Shown here: positions 1 to 8,964 of the stretch, one piece after another
Layout: each line of letters starts with the position of its first letter
Numbering within the stretch: position 1 is the stretch's first letter
NCBI RefSeq assembly: GCF_017551775.1
Contig: NZ_JAFZKX010000110.1
Coordinates: 48,992-112,991 of the forward strand
Direction: 5' to 3'
Length of the DNA stretch: 64,000 bases
DNA from: Fibrobacter sp.
GTDB lineage: Bacteria; Fibrobacterota; Fibrobacteria; Fibrobacterales; Fibrobacteraceae
Position numbers and translations under genes: made by a program
The notes under the pieces: model-generated
The model's input: only the letters and a program-made list of their open reading frames with translations
Told to the model about the DNA's origin: nothing
The model's database searches: none

Positions 1-2
1 TC

Positions 3-80
3 GTGTTCAACAAGTGTGAACGCAACCGCTCGGGGTATGGCTATGGTGGAAACTATGGCTATTACCACAGGAAGTATTAA
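3..80 (+). CDS. 3' end of a probable bacterial tyrosine kinase (Wzc/CapB type), partial
   Basis: Only the last 25 codons are in the window, ending in TAA. The reading frame gives a short VFNKCERNRSG stretch followed by a Tyr/Gly-rich tail (YGYGGNYGYYHRKY). Exopolysaccharide BY-kinases end just like this: a 'GVVFNKV..R' strand followed by a C-terminal tyrosine cluster that is autophosphorylated. The call is an inference from this tail alone; the catalytic Walker motifs lie outside the window. It ends 17 nt before the OmpA gene, whose own SD (AAAGGAGA) sits in the gap. Confidence 0.45.
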   Translation: MFNKCERNRSGYGYGGNYGYYHRKY

Positions 81-97
81 CACACAAAGGAGAATAG

Positions 98-2560
98 ATG
101 AAGAAATCAATCGTTCTTTCACTACTAGCCGTTGGCCTGGCCTTCGCCCAAAGCGGGTTGATGGCTGGATCCGACGGTCTTCACCAGCAGAACGCCTACA
201 CGCTGGGCCAGTGGAATCTCGCCATTGGCGTGGGCGGCGACCTCGCGCTGGATTCCTGGAGCCTGAGCCGTGGCGGTGCTTATACCTCCAACGGCAAGAC
301 CCATGGGCTCAACGAATGGGACGGCTCCCTTTCTGGCAGAGTCAATCTGGGACTCGGTTTGTTCGACTTCTTGGATGTGGGTGCTAGCCTTCCGCTTTAC
401 TACGAGCACGCTAACGATGAGTCTGGCGTTGCTGGGTGGTACGAAATGTGGACGACCAGCCGTGGCGACCTCGACCTGTGGTTGAAGGCCCGCATCCCGT
501 TCGACGACGACCGCGTTTTCGGACTTGCTGCCATGTTTGACTTCTACATCCCGACGGGTGAAACCTCTGCGGGTATGCGTCCCCGCCACGCCTGGTACCT
601 GAACGACCAGGGCATCACGCATCCGTTTACCGCCGATGCGTTTGCGGTGGCCGGAACCCTCGTGATGACTCTCGACTTCTCCAAGGTGAACGTGCCCTTC
701 CGCTGGAACGGCCATGCCGGCTTCGTGTATGCGACTGGCGAAGGCGAAGCCAATACGTTCGTCTATGGCACGGGCATCAACTGGCTCCCGCTCTCCTGGT
801 TGGACGCCTTTGTTGAATACTCTGGCGAATTCCGCGTAGAGAAGACGGGCTATCCGCGTGACCCGCTGGAAGACCCGATGCTCATTACTCCGGGTCTCCG
901 CTTCCACCTGCCGGCGAACATCGACTTCGCTATTGGTCTGGATGTGGCTGTTCGCGCTCTCAGGAACTTCCGCTATGACTACCAGAAGGAAATGAAGAAC
1001 GTCGACGACTACACCGTCCACTACATGGATGAAAAGGGTCACAGGGCTACTTACGGTTATGTCCCGACTCCGCTCTATGCCGGTACTGCCGCCCTCACCA
1101 TGCGCTTTGGCGACAACAAGAAGGATTCCGACGGCGATGGCGTGCTCGACAGCAAGGATAGCTGCTCCAGCACTCCGTCCGGTGCCGTGGTCGACTCCGT
1201 GGGTTGCCCGCTCGACGGCGACAAGGATGGCGTTCTCGATGGATTCGACAAGTGCCCGGGTACTCCGGAAGGCGCAACCATCGACTCTGTCGGCTGCCCG
1301 TTCGATTCTGACAATGATGGCGTTTACGACGGTATCGACAAGTGCGCCAACACCAAGCCCGGTGCAAGCGTCGGTATCAATGGCTGCGAAGGTGACTTCG
1401 ACGGCGACGGTGTGGAAGATTCCTTCGACCGCTGCCCGAATACCAGGGCCGGCGCTCCGGTTGACTCCGCAGGCTGCCCGCTCGATAACGACAAGGACGG
1501 CGTTGCCGACGATCTGGACAAGTGTGCCGATACTCCGGCTGGCTTTACGGTCGATTCTACCGGCTGCCCGCTTGATGCCGACAAGGATGGCGTGCCCGAT
1601 GTTCTCGACAAGTGCCCGAATACTCCGGCTGGCGTGCCTGTTGATACTCTTGGCTGCGCTGCTGATGCCGACAAGGATGGCGTTGCCGACGCTATTGACA
1701 AGTGCCCGGGTACCAAGCCTGGTGCTCAGGTGAACGCTGAAGGCTGCGAAGGCGACTTCGACGGCGACGGAATTCCGGATGCCGTTGACCAGTGCCCGAA
1801 TACCAAGGCCGGCGTGCCTGTCGATACTACTGGCTGCCCGTCTGATGCTGACAAGGATGGCGTGTTCGACGTGAACGACAAGTGCCCGAATACTCCTGCC
1901 GGAACGACGGTCGACAACACCGGTTGCGCCGCTGACTTCGACAAGGATGGCATCTCCGATGATCAGGACAAGTGCCCGAACACCAAGCCCGGCGTGAAGG
2001 TCGACACGAACGGCTGCCCGCTCGATGAAGACAAGGACGGCGTGCCCGATGGCATTGACCAGTGTGCCGGTACTCAGAACGGTGCTCCGGTTGACTCCGT
2101 GGGTTGCCCGCTCGATACCGACAGGGACGGCGTGGCCGATTACCAGGACAAGTGCCCGAACACCATCGAAGGTGTGAAGATCGACAAGAAGGGCTGCCCG
2201 GTCAACAAGAAGGAAGATCTCGAACGCCTCAAGAAGGGCATCCAGTTCAAGACCGGTTCTTCCAAGCTGACCAAGGCCAGCTACAAGACTCTCAACCAGA
2301 TTATCAAGTTGCTGCAGAAGTACGAATCCGCCAAGCTCGAAATCCAGGGTCATACCGACAATACGGGTTCCGACGTGGCCAACAAGAGGATTTCTCAGGA
2401 ACGTGCCGATGCCGTGGCCAGCTACTTCACCCAGAAGGGTATCTCTGCTGACCGCATTCGCGCCATGGGCTACGGCTCCGAAATGCCGATTGCCGACAAC
2501 AAGACAAAGTCTGGCCGCTCCAAGAACCGCCGCGTGGAACTCGTCCCCTTCCAGGACTAA
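98..2560 (+). CDS. OmpA-family outer-membrane protein with 12 thrombospondin type-3 repeats
   Basis: 820-residue envelope protein. Residues 1-23 form a Sec signal peptide (MKKSIVLSLLAVGLAFA...). Residues ~24-340 alternate aromatic/hydrophobic strands as in an outer-membrane beta-barrel. Residues ~343-700 hold twelve ~30-residue TSP3 repeats of the form DxDxDGVxDxxDxCPxTxxGxxVDxxGC, which in this family bind calcium. Residues ~710-815 are an OmpA C-terminal peptidoglycan-binding domain with the conserved IQGHTDNTG and NRRVE motifs. The role is probably anchoring the outer membrane to the wall, with the repeats as a stiff periplasmic spacer. SD AAAGGAGA precedes the ATG. A strong terminator follows. 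The repeat number is high for the family. Confidence 0.93.
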   Translation: MKKSIVLSLLAVGLAFAQSGLMAGSDGLHQQNAYTLGQWNLAIGVGGDLALDSWSLSRGGAYTSNGKTHGLNEWDGSLSGRVNLGLGLFDFLDVGASLPLYYEHANDESGVAGWYEMWTTSRGDLDLWLKARIPFDDDRVFGLAAMFDFYIPTGETSAGMRPRHAWYLNDQGITHPFTADAFAVAGTLVMTLDFSKVNVPFRWNGHAGFVYATGEGEANTFVYGTGINWLPLSWLDAFVEYSGEFRVEKTGYPRDPLEDPMLITPGLRFHLPANIDFAIGLDVAVRALRNFRYDYQKEMKNVDDYTVHYMDEKGHRATYGYVPTPLYAGTAALTMRFGDNKKDSDGDGVLDSKDSCSSTPSGAVVDSVGCPLDGDKDGVLDGFDKCPGTPEGATIDSVGCPFDSDNDGVYDGIDKCANTKPGASVGINGCEGDFDGDGVEDSFDRCPNTRAGAPVDSAGCPLDNDKDGVADDLDKCADTPAGFTVDSTGCPLDADKDGVPDVLDKCPNTPAGVPVDTLGCAADADKDGVADAIDKCPGTKPGAQVNAEGCEGDFDGDGIPDAVDQCPNTKAGVPVDTTGCPSDADKDGVFDVNDKCPNTPAGTTVDNTGCAADFDKDGISDDQDKCPNTKPGVKVDTNGCPLDEDKDGVPDGIDQCAGTQNGAPVDSVGCPLDTDRDGVADYQDKCPNTIEGVKIDKKGCPVNKKEDLERLKKGIQFKTGSSKLTKASYKTLNQIIKLLQKYESAKLEIQGHTDNTGSDVANKRISQERADAVASYFTQKGISADRIRAMGYGSEMPIADNKTKSGRSKNRRVELVPFQD
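1123..2199 (+). repeat. Tandem repeat region coding for twelve TSP3 calcium-binding repeats
   Basis: Twelve degenerate units of about 87-90 nt, all in frame inside the OmpA-family gene. Units 4 and 8 share an insertion-like variant (EGDFDGDG), so the array may have grown by duplication of blocks of four. The GACAAGGATGG and AAGTGCCCG segments are nearly invariant at DNA level. Confidence 0.85.
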
Positions 2561-2593
2561 CCGCGACTAGGTTCTAGGAATTCCTAGAAATTG

Positions 2594-2626
2594 AAAAACG
2601 TCCGCTTCGGCGGGCGTTTTTTTTTG
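2594..2626. terminator. Bidirectional rho-independent terminator
   Basis: An 8-bp stem (ACGTCCGC/GCGGGCGT) with a TTCG tetraloop, A-rich before and a run of nine T after. It lies between the OmpA gene (+) and the GtrA-like gene (-), so it can serve both convergent genes. Confidence 0.85.
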
Positions 2627-2639
2627 TATTAGAGTTTTT

Positions 2640-3056
2640 TTATTTCTTGAAAACCCACTTTTTGTAGAGGGTGTAGCTCACGAGCACGTAGACGATGTTT
2701 GCCACGATGTTGGCGAAGAACGTTGGCTTCATGAACTGCGAAATCCACACGGTGAACTCGTGGAGCGCCCCCACATGGGCGAGCATGTACTTTGTGCCTT
2801 CGAGTGCCGCGAGGTTGAGCCCGTAGCTGCACAGGAAAACGATTGCGAATCGGAGAACTTCGGTGCGCTTCTGGTTGTGGCTCTTGAAATTCCAGATGCG
2901 GTTCATGAGGTAGCTGTTGATGCCGCCCGCGACGAACCCGAGGAAATTCGAAAGTTCGACGTTCCAGTTCAGCCACTGGTGCAGAATCCACACGGTGGCG
3001 AGCGTGATGAGCGTGTTCATGACGCCGATGGCGTTGTATTTGATAAAGTGAAGCAC
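2640..3056 (-). CDS. GtrA-like small membrane protein
   Basis: 138 residues with four predicted membrane segments. The N-terminal F-I-K-Y-N-A-I-G-V-M-N-T, the NFLGFVAGGINSYLMNRIWNF segment between helices 1 and 2, and the closing YKKWVFKK tail are the pattern of the GtrA/DPMS-associated family, which helps flip polyprenyl-linked sugars across the inner membrane. No sugar transferase is adjacent, so the substrate is open. The start is GTG at 3056 with no SD; a TATCTT hexamer ends 7 nt upstream, suggesting a leaderless message. It diverges from the CoA-transferase gene with a gap of only 32 bp. Confidence 0.8.
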   Translation of the reverse strand: MLHFIKYNAIGVMNTLITLATVWILHQWLNWNVELSNFLGFVAGGINSYLMNRIWNFKSHNQKRTEVLRFAIVFLCSYGLNLAALEGTKYMLAHVGALHEFTVWISQFMKPTFFANIVANIVYVLVSYTLYKKWVFKK

Positions 3057-3063
3057 AGACGGG

Positions 3064-3082
3064 AAGATAGTAAATCTATCTT
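3064..3082. promoter_or_regulatory. 19-nt palindrome between divergent genes, carrying a -10-like hexamer on each strand
   Basis: AAGATAGTAAATCTATCTT has 7-bp arms and fills most of the 32-bp gap between the GtrA-like gene and the CoA-transferase gene. Each arm reads TATCTT toward its gene, ending 6 nt (plus) and 7 nt (minus) before the start codons. It could be a pair of face-to-face -10 elements, an operator, or both. Confidence 0.4.
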
Positions 3083-3088
3083 TAGCGC

Positions 3089-4579
3089 ATGAATTGGATT
3101 GAAGGCAAAAAGTGCGATGCCGCTGCTGCGGCCGAAATGATTCAGGACGGTGACATTCTCGGGGTTTCGGGCTTTACGCTCGCCGGTTACCCCAAGGCGG
3201 TCCCGCTCGCGCTAGCCGCCCGCGCCGAAAAACTGCATGCCGCGGGCGAGAAGTTCCAGGTGACGCTCTATGCGGGCGCTTCTACCGGCGACAGCTGCGA
3301 TGGTGCTCTCGCACGCGCGGGCGCTCTCAAGCTCCGCATGCCTTACCAGAGCAACCCGAGCCTCCGCAAGGGAATAAACGACGGGAGCATCCGCTACATC
3401 GATGCGCATCTAGGCAAGATGGGCTACCTCGTGCGTACGGGTACCATACCTGCGCCTACTGTCGCCGTGATCGAAGTGAGCGCCATATTGCCGGACGGCC
3501 GCGTGTGCCTTTCTACTTCGGGCGGAAATTCCGTATGCTACCTGGAAATGGCCCCGAAAATCATCCTGGAACTGAATACGCGCCTGGGCGATAGCTGCAT
3601 CGGCATGCACGATGACGCCCTGCCCGAACTTCCGCCGCATGCGAGGCCCCTGCCGGTATATTCCGCAGGCGACCGCGTCGGCAACGATTTTGTCAAGATA
3701 GATACGAATAAAGTAATCGCCATCGTCGAAAATGACGGTTTTGACGAGGTGACGCCTTTTGTGCAGCCCGACGAAGTCTCGAAGAACATCGGCGAACGCA
3801 TTTTGGACTTCATCCGGTTCGAGGAATCGCACGGCAGGCTCCCGAAGGGAATGGCCTACCAGAGCGGAGTCGGGAAGGTCGCGAATGCGGTGCTTTGCGC
3901 GATGGCCGACGATGACCGCCTCGGGCGTATCGACCTGTTTACCGAAGTCATTCAGGAGGCGGTGCTCCCGCTTTTGAAGAAGGGCAAGCTCGGGGTGGCG
4001 AGCGGTACGGCGCTCACGCTTTCACAGGCCGCCCAGCAGGAATTCGTGCAGAACGCCTCCGAGTGGAAAAAACATTTTGTGCTGCGCCAGCAGGAAGTGA
4101 GCAACAGTCCCGATGTCATCCGCCGCGTGGGCGTGATTTCGATGAATACGGCCCTCGAAGCCGACATTTTCGGGAACGTGAACAGCAGTCTCGTGTGCGG
4201 CTCGGCGATGATGAACGGGATTGGCGGCGCGGCGGATTTCGCCCGCAATTGCGCTCTCGGGTTCTTCTTGACGCCGTCTGTCGCAAAGGGCGGCGCCATC
4301 AGCAGCATCGTGCCCTACGTGAGCCATGTGGACCATACGGAACACGACACCCAGATTTTCGTGACGGAGCAGGGCCTTGCCGACCTCCGCGGGCTTTCTA
4401 CCGAAGAACGCGCAAGGCTCATTATCAAGAACTGCGTACACCCCGATTTCAAGGACGAAATGACCGAATTCTTGGAATACGGCCTGCGCCATGCCAAGGG
4501 ACAGCACCTGCCTTTGCCGTTGGACAGGGCTTTCGAGATGCATTTGCGCTTCTTGGCGACCGGAAACATGAAAAAATAA
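3089..4579 (+). CDS. Acetyl-CoA hydrolase/transferase family protein (succinate/acetate CoA transferase type)
   Basis: 496 residues, the usual size of the Cat1/Ach1 class I CoA-transferase family. Such enzymes move CoA between succinate, acetate or propionate through a covalent glutamyl-CoA thioester. The FTEVIQEAVLPLL segment near residue 285 carries the expected catalytic Glu, and GIGGAADFARN near 376 is the glycine-rich CoA/oxyanion loop. The N-terminal GVSGFTLAGYPKAVP strand-turn is also typical. In a Fibrobacter that secretes succinate and acetate, recycling CoA between these acids (with ATP recovery) is the likely role. No SD is visible; the -10-like TATCTT ends 6 nt before the ATG. Confidence 0.9.
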   Translation: MNWIEGKKCDAAAAAEMIQDGDILGVSGFTLAGYPKAVPLALAARAEKLHAAGEKFQVTLYAGASTGDSCDGALARAGALKLRMPYQSNPSLRKGINDGSIRYIDAHLGKMGYLVRTGTIPAPTVAVIEVSAILPDGRVCLSTSGGNSVCYLEMAPKIILELNTRLGDSCIGMHDDALPELPPHARPLPVYSAGDRVGNDFVKIDTNKVIAIVENDGFDEVTPFVQPDEVSKNIGERILDFIRFEESHGRLPKGMAYQSGVGKVANAVLCAMADDDRLGRIDLFTEVIQEAVLPLLKKGKLGVASGTALTLSQAAQQEFVQNASEWKKHFVLRQQEVSNSPDVIRRVGVISMNTALEADIFGNVNSSLVCGSAMMNGIGGAADFARNCALGFFLTPSVAKGGAISSIVPYVSHVDHTEHDTQIFVTEQGLADLRGLSTEERARLIIKNCVHPDFKDEMTEFLEYGLRHAKGQHLPLPLDRAFEMHLRFLATGNMKK

Positions 4580-4626
4580 TAAGGCCATCCTCCTACCTAT
4601 GTAAAAAAATGTTATTTTAAGGGTGT

Positions 4627-4646
4627 ACACTCCCGCATGGGAGTGT
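4627..4646. promoter_or_regulatory. Perfect inverted repeat upstream of the first histidine-phosphatase lipoprotein gene
   Basis: ACACTCCC-GCAT-GGGAGTGT, an 8-bp perfect stem with a 4-nt loop, 17 nt before the ATG at 4664. No T tract follows, so it is not a standard terminator. It would sit in the 5' leader just before the SD (GTAGGA) and could be an operator or an mRNA hairpin. Confidence 0.4.
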
Positions 4647-4663
4647 GGATTGGGTAGGATTTT

Positions 4664-6610
4664 ATGGCAAAGAAAAGAGGAGACTTTAGGGATTCAGTTC
4701 CCGTGTGGTTCGTGCTATGCGCGGCGTTTTTCCTGTGCGCTGCTTGCGGCGGTGATTCGGGTGCTTCTTCTGACCCCGAAGAAGATGAGGAAATTTCTTC
4801 AGCCGTAGACGAATCCCACAGGTTTTCGGGGAGAAGTTCTTCTTCGCGCGGTTTCTTCTATTCATCGAGGCATCATTCTTCTTCCTCTAGGGGCTCGGGT
4901 CGAGATACTATTGCGGATACGATCCTCAACGTGAAATCGTCTTCTTATAAGGTTTCCCGTGTGTTCCTGGGTGATTATATTGCGCCGCTCTTTGATTCCA
5001 GGAATGCTACCACGACGGCTCAGGTTTTCGACAAGAATGCGACATCTTGCAAGTTTGCTTTGGCATCGGACAAGGGCTGCACATTCTCCGAATCCGGAAT
5101 CGAGGTCTCGTTCGACAACTTTGCGTTCTTGGATCCTTCTGCTACAGGGAAAATCTCGCTTTCTGCAATCAAGCAGGTTTCAAACGAAGATAGCGTTGGC
5201 GTGGATTTCTTTACGCACCTGCAGGCGGTTCGCGCAAGCATCCATATGGAAAGATCGACCTATGCGAGTTCCTCGGACCCCCTGAAGGCTTCCCTAGATG
5301 CGGGTGCTAGCGATATTTGGAAGTCATTCGACATGGATGCTCCCGTTGGTTCGAAAGATTCCGCTGGTGCGATGCTCGCCCTGCATATGATGATTTACGA
5401 AGCCCTGCTGGACAAGGGTGCTACCTTCCTGGATTCTATTGCGAATAATATTGGGACGAGCGGCCGCTGGAAAAGTTCCTCGGTGCCCGCCTCCATTGCG
5501 GATTTGATGATCTTGGCCGATGCCGTGGATGGCTATGCGGGCCTGCGCAGTAAGTTTGCGGCGACAAGCGGTGCGAATTCCGGTTTCGAGAAGCACCTGC
5601 AGACGTTCTACCAGCAGGAATTGGGCGTCGAAGCCTGCAAGGCTAGCAATGCGAACAAGATTCTCAAGGTGACGAACACCCATAGCCGCTATGCGGTGAC
5701 GGACATTTCGGACTATTCGAAGGTCAAGGAACGCTTTGCCTGCAACAGCGCTGGCAAAATCTTCCTCGTGCCCGACAGCCTCAAGGATTTGTACGGCCTC
5801 GGCACCGGCAAGGAAGGCGATGTGCGCGTGGGCGGCTTCACCGGGAACCACTATTATACATATGAGAAGGGTTCCTGGAGGACTGCGACCGCACTGGAAA
5901 AGGATTCTTACTTTGTCCTGACTTCGGCGACGTCCGTCTTTACCGACATCAAGGATGTCTATGAAGGAATCAAGCCGAACGAGCGCGTTATTTTCGTGCT
6001 GAGGCATGCGGAACGCGGTGACGACACGAGCAAGGGCGGGACGCTTACCTCGAACGGCAAGACCCAATCGAGCGACGTGGGCAAGAGGCTCACCAAGTTC
6101 TCCGAAGATTTCGTGCTCGGCGCGTCGGAATTCCTGCGTGCGCATCAGACCGTGGAGAATATCGCAATCGGGCGAGGCCAGCAGTCCTCTATCCGTGACA
6201 CGTTCCCCGAACTCAACGACGACTGGTACATTAAGGACATGGATGCTAGCGAGAAGGCGAAGTCCGAATGCGGTGGCGGTTGGGAACTGACTTCCAAGTA
6301 TGCCTACACCGGCGCTTACACGACCGGACCCAACGCCGCGTTCTACAAGCTGAACGAACGTTCCGTGGAACTCATCGAGGACGTGCTCCTTGCCAAGTAC
6401 AACGACCCGTCGCAGAGGTTCATTATCTTGAGTTCGCACGACAAGGTGATGGTGCCCTTGGTTGTCTACTGTACCAATTTCAAGGTAAACCTCAAGAAAC
6501 ATGATGGCGGAAAATGGCTCAACTATCTGGCCGGAATCGCCATAATCATCGATGAACTCGGGAACCGGCGGTATGTCCCCATAAAGGGCCTTAGTTCGGC
6601 ATATATGTAG
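4664..6610 (+). CDS. Lipoprotein with C-terminal histidine phosphatase domain (array member 1)
   Basis: 648 residues. A hydrophobic segment at 14-28 ends in LCAACGG, a lipobox, so the mature protein should be lipid-anchored. A Ser-rich linker (residues ~45-85) leads to a Fibrobacter-type middle region. The C-terminal ~210 residues form a histidine phosphatase superfamily domain. VLRHAERGDD near 446-455 matches the RHG motif carrying the phospho-accepting His, and SSHDK near 591 is the second His. Substrate is unknown; extracytoplasmic phosphate release is the family-based guess. First of four tandem paralogues, the least similar in its N-terminal half. SD GTAGGA precedes the ATG. Confidence 0.8.
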   Translation: MAKKRGDFRDSVPVWFVLCAAFFLCAACGGDSGASSDPEEDEEISSAVDESHRFSGRSSSSRGFFYSSRHHSSSSRGSGRDTIADTILNVKSSSYKVSRVFLGDYIAPLFDSRNATTTAQVFDKNATSCKFALASDKGCTFSESGIEVSFDNFAFLDPSATGKISLSAIKQVSNEDSVGVDFFTHLQAVRASIHMERSTYASSSDPLKASLDAGASDIWKSFDMDAPVGSKDSAGAMLALHMMIYEALLDKGATFLDSIANNIGTSGRWKSSSVPASIADLMILADAVDGYAGLRSKFAATSGANSGFEKHLQTFYQQELGVEACKASNANKILKVTNTHSRYAVTDISDYSKVKERFACNSAGKIFLVPDSLKDLYGLGTGKEGDVRVGGFTGNHYYTYEKGSWRTATALEKDSYFVLTSATSVFTDIKDVYEGIKPNERVIFVLRHAERGDDTSKGGTLTSNGKTQSSDVGKRLTKFSEDFVLGASEFLRAHQTVENIAIGRGQQSSIRDTFPELNDDWYIKDMDASEKAKSECGGGWELTSKYAYTGAYTTGPNAAFYKLNERSVELIEDVLLAKYNDPSQRFIILSSHDKVMVPLVVYCTNFKVNLKKHDGGKWLNYLAGIAIIIDELGNRRYVPIKGLSSAYM

Positions 6611-6646
6611 TTGATTTTTTGAGGGGAATTACTATTGTTCTTTTTT

Positions 6647-8944
6647 ATGAAGACGTATTGGCCATTAGCACTAATCGCCCTTTTTCTCGTATGCTGTACT
6701 TCTGAAAATCCGGCATCAGACGACCCCGTAGACGGGGATTCGTCGTCGAGCAGCTATGAGGTATCGGGGTCGAGCGGTGGTCATCATCATCACCGCAGTA
6801 GCAGCAGTTCTGGCGCCAATCCGGGAAAGCCCGACGTTGTCCAGGATACGCTTATTCACGATACGACGACGGTGAGCGATGTGGACGATCTTCCCGAATG
6901 TACTTCCGCCAAAGAGGGCGAATCATTCTTGGTGAAAAGCGAGAACATCCTCCGCTTTTGCGTGGGCGGGGAATGGATCGCCTCCGATGTGGTGAAGGAA
7001 TTTTTTGAATTGGGATGCCGCGACGGCATGCTCGTGCTTAATGGCGCCGGCGAGGAGACTGTAGAATCGAGCTCGTCGCATGGCACTACCTCGCCCTGGG
7101 GCGGGAACTACGGCAATTTCGGTGGCCAGAACAATTCGACCATCGATTCGCTTTCCGAACCGCGCATGGTTGGCGTTCATATTTCGGGTGCCGCACAGAA
7201 GGGCCCGTTCCGTTACGGGACTTCGGTAAAGATTGTGGAACTCGACAGCATGCAGCGTCTGGGCGATTCCAAGCGCACCCACAGGACCTGCATTACGGAT
7301 GCCTCCGGAAATTACAGTTTCGACAGCGTCGACCTCGTATCCCCGTACCTGCGTATTGAAGCGAACGGGTATTTCCAGAACGAACTTACCGGCGGAATCT
7401 CGTCGCATACGGTTACGCTGAAGGCGGTCGTAGACGTGACGAACCGCGATACGGTAAACGTGAACATGCTGACGCACATGGAAGCCGAGCGCGTGCTGAA
7501 ACTCGTGGAGAACAGCGGCAACAACCAGCCTATACGCACGGTGAAGGCGCAGGCCCTCAAGGAAATCCTTTCTTCGTTCGAAATAAGACTCGGCGGATCG
7601 TCTGGCGGAACCGGCGGCGGTGGCTATGGCGGCTTTGGCGGTTGGGGCCAGCAACAGCAGACGACTACCTCTACGGATGGCCGCTTTGCGGAAGATATCA
7701 GCCTGTTCGACGGTGACGAATACAGCGCGGCTCTCCTTGCCGTATCCATCATGATGCAGCGCAAGGGGTCTGGCAGCGAAATGCTCCAGTACGCATCGGG
7801 TATCGCTGAACGCATTAAGGGCAACGGCAACTGGGACGACAACAACGCGAAGGCGGACCTTGCCGACTGGCTCATGGTGCTTGATACGAGCGGAGCGTAT
7901 GAGACCATCAGGTCGAATGTGGCGAGCTGGAACAAGGGAACGGTCCCTGATTTCGAAAAGCACCTGCGCAATTTCTGGACGGGCATTTACCAGTTCGGCA
8001 GTTGCAGTTCCATGAATGCGGGTACGGTCAAGTACGTGAACAACAGCCTGAGCAAGTTCTTTATCTCGTATTACGAACAGCCCGAAGGCACGCGCACGCG
8101 CTTCATATGCGATGCCGAGACGCACCAGTGGCGTACCGCGACCGATATCGAGAAGGATACGGTCGGGTTTGGCCGGGGCGACTACGACGGACAAATTCGC
8201 AACGGCAAGATCAATGCCGACAGGTACTATGTTTACGAACAGAGTAAGGGCAAGTGGCGCGAGGCTACGAGCGACGATATCCAGGAATTCGAAGATATCA
8301 AGGATGTTTATGCGAGCCTCGGTGCCGGCGAACGCGTCATATTCATCTTGCGCCATGCCGAACGCGGCGACGATACGGGCAAGAACGGCCACCTGACTTC
8401 CAACGGCAAAAAGCAGTCCCAGAGCGTGGGCGAAAAGCTCAAGGGCGGCGATATCGTGTTCGCGAATTCTACCTACACGCGCAGTAAGGAAACTTGCGAG
8501 AGCTTCGCTACTGGCGCAGGTGCGACCTATGCCGAGAATACCATCGAAGAACTGGATGGCGAATGGTACGTGAAGAACGATTCCAAGTTCGAAAGCTACA
8601 AGAATTCGGATGGCGGCGGCTGGGTGGTCGTTTCCGCATACGCCTATAAGGGTGCTTACACGGATGCCTTCTATGATTTTGACAGCCGCAGCGAAGAGTT
8701 CCTGAACGAAGTGGTGAAGCCCGGTTTTGCGAGGGCGAACAACCGCGTACAGGTGTGGATTTCGCACGACGTGCTGGTTACGCCGATAACGGTTTACTTT
8801 ACGAATAAAAAGGTCAACCTGCGCTATTTCGATACAAAGCGCTGGATCAATTATCTTGCGGGTATTGCCATCATCATGGACAGCAGCGGAAACTTCCGCT
8901 ATGTGCCTGTGCGTGGCCTTGACAATGGGACGATGACTATGTAA
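6647..8944 (+). CDS. Lipoprotein with C-terminal histidine phosphatase domain (array member 2)
   Basis: 765 residues from ATG 6647. A TTG at 6635 in the same frame has better spacing (8 nt) to the GAGGGG SD and would add four residues, so the start is uncertain. Lipobox ALFLVCC, then a Ser/His-rich linker. Next come a CxxxxEGxxFLV...FCVxGxW motif, a carboxypeptidase-regulatory-like segment (QKGPFRYGTSVKIVELD), a Gly-rich insert near residue 315, and a second Cys/Trp motif (RFICDAETHQWR). The histidine phosphatase domain has LRHAERGDD near 569 and SHD near 707. It closes with the NYLAGIAII...YVPVRGLDNGTM tail shared by the array. Confidence 0.8.
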   Translation: MKTYWPLALIALFLVCCTSENPASDDPVDGDSSSSSYEVSGSSGGHHHHRSSSSSGANPGKPDVVQDTLIHDTTTVSDVDDLPECTSAKEGESFLVKSENILRFCVGGEWIASDVVKEFFELGCRDGMLVLNGAGEETVESSSSHGTTSPWGGNYGNFGGQNNSTIDSLSEPRMVGVHISGAAQKGPFRYGTSVKIVELDSMQRLGDSKRTHRTCITDASGNYSFDSVDLVSPYLRIEANGYFQNELTGGISSHTVTLKAVVDVTNRDTVNVNMLTHMEAERVLKLVENSGNNQPIRTVKAQALKEILSSFEIRLGGSSGGTGGGGYGGFGGWGQQQQTTTSTDGRFAEDISLFDGDEYSAALLAVSIMMQRKGSGSEMLQYASGIAERIKGNGNWDDNNAKADLADWLMVLDTSGAYETIRSNVASWNKGTVPDFEKHLRNFWTGIYQFGSCSSMNAGTVKYVNNSLSKFFISYYEQPEGTRTRFICDAETHQWRTATDIEKDTVGFGRGDYDGQIRNGKINADRYYVYEQSKGKWREATSDDIQEFEDIKDVYASLGAGERVIFILRHAERGDDTGKNGHLTSNGKKQSQSVGEKLKGGDIVFANSTYTRSKETCESFATGAGATYAENTIEELDGEWYVKNDSKFESYKNSDGGGWVVVSAYAYKGAYTDAFYDFDSRSEEFLNEVVKPGFARANNRVQVWISHDVLVTPITVYFTNKKVNLRYFDTKRWINYLAGIAIIMDSSGNFRYVPVRGLDNGTMTM

Positions 8945-8964
8945 CAGTAACTGGATGGGTGGTT

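Noticed and set aside
1123..2199. Regular DNA repeats considered as a CRISPR-like array
   Set aside because: Units are in frame, code for calcium-binding TSP3 repeats and have no unique spacers of constant length.
125..2353. 742-codon open frame antisense to the OmpA/TSP3 gene
   Set aside because: It exists because the repeated, biased codons of the TSP3 units leave the opposite strand free of stops. It has no SD, no signal and an implausible repetitive sequence.
4623..4808. Small plus-strand frame overlapping the start of the first histidine-phosphatase lipoprotein
   Set aside because: Out of frame with a gene that has an SD, lipobox and conserved domains; no independent support.
6923..8767. 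614-codon antisense open frame within the second histidine-phosphatase lipoprotein gene
   Set aside because: Shadow of GC-biased codons; the sense strand has lipobox, domain motifs and SD.
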